Assembly: GCF_024713975.1 (NCBI RefSeq)
Contig: NC_091116.1
Coordinates: 6,450,621-6,514,620, forward strand
From: Paralichthys olivaceus
Lineage: Eukaryota; Chordata; Actinopteri; Pleuronectiformes; Paralichthyidae
Length of the DNA: 64,000 nucleotides
Reading direction: 5' to 3'
Of this stretch, positions 58,701 through 64,000 are shown piece by piece (the first letter of the stretch is position 1; each line of letters starts with the position of its first letter). The notes under the pieces were generated by a model. The model did not search any database, had not been told where the DNA came from, and saw only the letters and a list, made by a program, of their open reading frames with translations. Both the position numbers and the translations under genes were made by a program.

Positions 58701-61700
58701 ACGGACTCGTGGCGTCTGAAATCAGGCCAGTTGACTTTACTTTGGCGCCTGCTTCCACGTTGACGTCTTCACTCTATAGCGAACGAGATGCAAGCAAACA
58801 ACCGACATGATGAGACCATTAACTAAATCACTGGACACCATCTAACTAAAGAGACTGCCAAGGCTCTGTGCATCACATGGCCAGAGCTGACCCAAATACA
58901 AAAGAGCTTTTATCAAGAGATGTAAACAGATGAAAATCTGCCAGCGTGGATTTAAGTATCTTTTGTAGTTTTTAAGGGATTATGCTTTGAAGGACGTTCA
59001 CTCTACTGTAACAGAAAAATGATGGTATAGATAGGGTGGTAGGTGGGCAGGTAATCAATGTGATAATATCACAAATTAAAATGTATTCAGTTCCTAAATG
59101 TTTAAATCAAATTTATCATTCCAACATTCCCACAGGATAGGGACGAGGAAAAACTGCCTTTTAGTCTAAGAAACCAGACTTCTGCCTCGACCAGTTGGGT
59201 CTGAAGGGGAGTTCATGGTGTCAAACCAGGCATAGCAATGTAATACCAGCGCACACAACAACATACATGAAGAGTTTTTCTCACCTCCCTCCAGGTCGGA
59301 GACTGCCAGAGATCCAGAGGCCTGACACCCACAGTCTCTGGCCTAGAAAGAGGCTTCTCTCCAGGCCAGAAACTGACAGTCAGAGACCCTTGGCCCTGCA
59401 GTCTCGGCCTCTCTCCAGGAGGGACACTGCTTTGCCCGGATCACATGCATGGACCTGGTGTGTGTTTATGTGCTCGTGTTTTCAGCCTTATTTAACACCA
59501 TCTGAAGATGGATTGTGAGCTGTGGGTGGCGCCGAAGCTCTTTCAGGTTGCTACGCTGCTCTGGGACTTTGTTTAAATGCATTTTTCATGTAAACCTGAC
59601 GATCTGTAGAGAAAGAGTGAGAGGGAAGATGAAAGTGACAGCTACAGTGATCCACCAGAATGTGAACTAAAATGAACAGATGTGCCTGCAGACAGATTTG
59701 TGTGATATTCACAGTTCAGCACAGATTTTGAGCTCCTCTTTTAAGGAAAAAAAACCAAGAAACCTTTTCTCTGTGGACCGTTTCAAACAGAACCACTCCC
59801 AGCCGCCACACTGTGATGGGGCCGCTCCTGCAGGAGTAATGGTTGAAATACTCCAGAGGGACATGAGCAGGGATAACTTAAATACATATATAATAAATAA
59901 AAAACACAAGGATGAGGAGGAACTCTTACCATTTAACATCCATATAGATTTTTAGAAATGTGTGCACAATATTATTTGTGATGATGGAAATATTCCCCAA
60001 AAACAAAGTGATCCAGACATACAACTAGCAATTTGTTTCTTTTACTGACTCAAACTGCAGGAATGAAAGAGATATTAAATCTTCAAAACGATAAACAAGA
60101 CAGTTTACTGTGTCCCAGTCAACACATTGACCTTATCCGAACCCTTCACTTTGACATTTCCTGAATAACTTCACGACAAGGTTTCCCGGGAAGCTGTGCG
60201 TCTTCCAGCCAGGTGCTTTTTAAAAAAATATATATTTACACGTTATTTGCAGACAGCTAATTCTCCAGCGGACCTCCATGATGACACCAGCTGTGGTTTT
60301 CTAGAAGATTTATGAAGCAGCTGGCACGTCTCCGTGTTATGTAACAGAATACAAATGAGCGGGTGCCAACACTACCATCCGTCCAGGCGCACTCTGCAAA
60401 AAATCTGCTCCACTTCCACACTCTTGAAGGAACTGGGTCCCCACCAGCTCTGTGGGCTTTAATAAGAGGCATATTTTACTGTTGTGGTGTTAAGGTTGTC
60501 AGAATGAACAAAAATGTGCTCTGACGGTTACATTTTATCAATATTTTGATACAGATATCACATTTATGTTGTGTGGTAATGCACGTAATCACATTTTCAA
60601 AATGTACAAACAGCTAAAGCTTAAAAAAGAATCTCGTTAATGCTTCGTTATCATGAATACGTTGGGTTTGCAGGGGAAAATGAGAGGGCATTTAGCCCAT
60701 TTACCAGTGATTCACTTAAATCAAGTATTGAGTTGACAAGCAGCATCTGATTCCCATTAACCTACAGTACACATACTCATTTACCTCTTGTTTTGTAGTT
60801 GGTGCAGACTGAGGAGAGAGCACAGGGACAGAAAATCAGGCAGACCTGAAAATGTAAAGTGTCTATTTTAACCATCTTCGCGTCTAAAGCCCATTGGCAA
60901 GTTTAAAGATCACTCCCCTCAATTTGTATACCGACCCTGCCACTTCCTAAAAACACTAAAGCTGCGGAATGACTAAGAGCAAGTCGAGAAAGATTACGAG
61001 AGAGGAAACATGATAAAAACCTTGAAGAAGTGGTGTTGTAAAATAGCTCACTCCGCTGTGATTAATTCACTGCGATGATTAATTCACTGCGATGATTCTT
61101 AAAATAAAATAAGCGATGGCATCCCTGTGTGAGGGAGAGAGGAAGCAAGTGATAAACGGTTGAACAAACGATCTGTGTTTTCAGACAAAGTGGTGTTGGA
61201 TTAACTGTAAACTCACAGAGTCGAGAAGGATGGGGCTGAACTGGATGAATCTTTAGGAAGCAGGAGATGACGTGTGGGGTTCTGCAAAGATATTTTAAGA
61301 ATCATTAAATATTTTTTTATCTCACTTACAAGAGCAGCAGGCCAGGTGTGATTCGGATGTGAACATGAAGTGGCCCATGTGTTAAATGGGAACACATTCA
61401 GGCCACACACATGTGGTATGTGGGCCGGATCTGCTATGTAACAACCATCCCTCGGTTCTCTTTCACAAACAAGGTGTACATGTAACTTCCACTCTCTAAC
61501 TGGGTTACCTGAAAACTGATTCTATTCTGTGTGCCGAGGATAGCACAGGGAGCCACTGTTGAAAATGTTATGACAAGTTCTATGTGACGTGGTGGTGGCT
61601 GCAACACCAGGGACATATAGCTCAATCGCTGCCACCACCGTGTGAGGGACTGATAAGGGGATTAAATTATTGCAAATATGAGAACAGCAGACCCACTGCA

Positions 61701-64000
61701 GACTCGACTCGGAGGTTTCTGCTTTTTACGTCTCAAGATTTGACCCAGAAAATCCCAGAAGAGTATGAAAAACAGAGCAACAGAAAGGCTGGCATGGCTA
61801 CGCACCTTGAATATTTTTTAAATTTTAAGGGTTTCGTTTCACTCATGTAAAAATATTATTATCACCGACTCAGGATCAATCATTTTTAATGTTTGTTTTA
61901 ATGCTAAGAGTGAAAAGGAACTTGCACTTTGCTCATGATTTTTCCCTAAAATCACTATTCAACCATTAACTGCTCAATCATCAGAGCTTTGCACTGGTGT
62001 TCTTGAAATGTGTGTAATTACATTATCTGTGCTAAAGTCCATTAAGAGGTTGTGGACACAGTTTTAGTGTTTTAAATCTCATATCCACTTTAACAGGTTT
62101 AAAAAAGGCTGCAGTCCCTCAGCGAGCTCACAGCCGGTGAGAAATCAGTCAAGTCATGCAAGCTGAATACAAAATGGGTTTTACATTTAATTCTAACTGG
62201 CATCAAATAGGTCTTTAAAGGGAGGCTTAAATTGCCGTGTCATGCTGGATGTCGGGTCATAATCACCGCCGTAAATGTCTTGCTGTAGGAGCTGCAGTTT
62301 GAGCGGCTGACGCGGGAGCTGGAGGAGGAGCGGCAGATCGTGGCCAGCCAGCTGGAGAGGTGCATGCTGGGAGCGGAGTCGCCGGCGGGAGACAGCAGCA
62401 GGTAGGTTTGAGGGTGTGATGCCTCGTTGTGTTTTTCATCATCACAAATGTCTCGCACTGACTAACCAATTAGTTGAAACTACTAAGAACAAATATCAGT
62501 ATAGGTGGGCGGTTGATCAAACCCTTAAGAGATTTGATAAGTGAATTAAGTCATTCTAACAGTATTAACAGAAGATGCAACATTCCTCTGCTTGTGCACT
62601 GAAAGTAAATATATATATATGCACAGGTTATTTACCTTTACATTTCAAACACTGTCTTCTTTCTTCTCCCTGGTCTGATTGAATATAAAGTATTCGTCTG
62701 TGACTCTAATTTGATTTGCGTCTCTCTCTGCTCTCCCATCTCTCCTCCTGAAGCTCATCAGAGAAGTCATTTGCATGGAGATCTGCAGGTATGATTTCTT
62801 CCTTTTAATCTCTCATGTTTTATTATGATCTAAAATAGAACTAAAACTGAAACTCAAGAGTTTTACAGATTTTTTTTCTAAATTGTAAACACCACAGTTT
62901 GAAATGAGATAAAATCCATAACACTTGAAGAAAAAAACTTCTCTCCCCATTTAAAGCTCCAAAGGGCTGAAAATTGCTGGCATGCTGCACCGAGCGGTCG
63001 AGCAAAACAAAACAGCGTCTTTGTCCACCAGTTCATATGGGCGTTGAATTTACTGTTCTGTCACTGATTCCTCTCCTCCATTTCCTCACCCATCCCTCAC
63101 TGTCAGCCTTCCAATAAAACAGACGTACAGCGATAAGATGCTGCAATTTTCCGTGTCAAAGAATTGATATATTTCACTTCTAAGATTAAGAGGATCCTGT
63201 CTGCAAAGATGATGCTACTAAATTGTTTTCATGCAGACTTGTTATCGACAGGGAAGTGTAGGGAAATGTGTCACACGTGTACAATCACTTAAATGTTCGG
63301 TTGACAGTTTGTGTAGGAGACTAACTATACTTCCGTCACCTCTGCAGGTGGAGAGTCGCAGGGCGGAGCCATGGAGGCGTCTGGACGCCACCTGGAGGCG
63401 GAAGAGGGACTCTATCTGCCGGAACAGGACCGCGCCTCCCTGCATGACAGTGAGGGTCTGTTAAATGTACACAGCACACGGCCTGAACGAAATCACTACT
63501 CATGCACTATATAACATTATTTGTAGAAAAAGATGCATGCTTCTTAGATGGTTTGCTTAATTATTAACGACATTTTTGAGATAATTCTAGAGATTATTTC
63601 ATTCTTACTTTATTTCTTAATTGTCTAATAGACGTAAGCTTCACAGTAGAGGTCAGAACATGAGTCACGAACACTTAATGTCAGTTAATCTGCCACATCA
63701 GGACTGTTTGGGTGCGGTTTAAAGCGTCTTGGCGACATAAAGAACTCAAGAAATGTCATTGTCTCAATCGTAATTGGTGCACAGAAGTCTATTGCATCTG
63801 AGAGTGTGTTTTATAACCTCTCGTCTTGTAAACACTCCCGGCAAGAAATCATTCTGTGACAGAGAAAACGTGTAAAAAGCACAGATGACACATGATTTGT
63901 GAGTTTTCTTAAAACTGAACAAATCCCACGACACGACCAAAACCAATAACATGTTCGCCTCTCTCTTTATTAACACTTTACAACTTTTACAATCTGTATC
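52705..64000 (+). CDS. pkp4: pkp4 (plakophilin 4 / p0071), 5' part; continues past the right edge
   Basis: Exons are 52705-52898 (ATG at 52770), 62289-62401, 62754-62788 and 63348-63455. Phases are consistent, giving about 128 codons. The N-terminal [19 protein letters not shown] with [11 protein letters not shown] is the short coiled coil of the delta-catenin subfamily (residues about 38-68). The following [20 protein letters not shown] and [14 protein letters not shown] resemble PKP4 more than CTNND2, CTNND1 or ARVCF. PKP4 is an armadillo protein of adherens junctions and desmosomes that also acts with Rho at the cytokinesis midbody. The armadillo repeats lie outside the window. The first coding intron is 9.4 kb and the third coding exon only 35 bp. 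The last donor here reads GTCTGT, a weak match. Confidence 0.9.
52899..62288. other. pkp4 first coding intron (9.4 kb)
   Basis: No exon or gene is supported inside. It has a (TA)n tract at about 55,868-55,895 and a small internal direct duplication (gattaattcactgcgatgat) at about 61,060-61,097. A GC-richer segment with repeated ctctccagg/gcctctg phrases lies at about 59,285-59,430. Confidence 0.5.
55868..55895. repeat. (TA)n microsatellite
   Basis: A run of at least eleven TA units within the pkp4 intron. Confidence 0.8.
63456..64000. other. pkp4 intron at the right edge
   Basis: AT-rich intron sequence. No further pkp4 exon is recognised before the window ends. Confidence 0.5.

Overview
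The window is eukaryotic nuclear DNA, almost certainly from a teleost fish and probably a percomorph. The genes are intron-rich with GT-AG splice sites, the encoded proteins are vertebrate orthologues, and the spacers carry fish-type dispersed repeats (hAT derivatives, 5'-truncated LINEs, short palindromic MITEs, CA/TG microsatellites). Exon boundaries were placed by hand from splice signals and checked by reading-phase continuity; gene names rest on remembered family sequences, not on a search.

Layout. (1) 1-12,850, minus strand: als2 (alsin), 5'-complete, 27 coding exons in continuous frame (about 1,499 codons). The last exons with the VPS9 core lie beyond the left edge. (2) 12,990-13,740: a 5'-truncated LINE, minus strand. 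(3) 15,196-18,057, minus strand: a complete seven-exon plcxd1-like gene of 329 codons. (4) 18,100-23,440: AT-rich spacer with a MITE-like element. (5) 23,440-28,245, plus strand: complete fhl2, 279 codons, the same length as human FHL2. (6) 28,969-29,850: an internally deleted hAT element keeping a BED zinc-finger remnant. (7) 30,050-35,855: nine tandem units of about 720 bp, each holding one exon-like module (174 bp where complete, 177 bp in copy 2) that resembles a C-terminal coiled-coil exon of MNS1, with intron-like flanks. (8) 36,000-38,490: a patchwork of mobile-element pieces. (9) 39,657-46,300, plus strand: a complete C7orf57 (DUF5524) orthologue of 219 residues. (10) 46,986-50,000, minus strand: a decayed copy of a fish-expanded SAMD3-like family, with three in-frame stops and a frameshift. 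(11) 51,450-64,000, plus strand: the CpG-rich first exon and first four coding exons of pkp4 (plakophilin 4), which runs off the right edge.

How the genes relate. They do not form a pathway: als2 is an endosomal and Rac/Rab5 exchange factor, plcxd1 a PI-PLC X-domain enzyme, fhl2 a LIM-only scaffold and transcriptional cofactor, C7orf57 is uncharacterised, and pkp4 is a junctional armadillo protein.

The most unusual element is the MNS1-like exon array. The exon modules are phase 0-0, most copies are open, splice signals are kept, no other MNS1 exon is visible nearby, and by eye the exon modules differ between copies about twice as much as the flanking intron-like sequence, mostly through amino-acid-changing substitutions.
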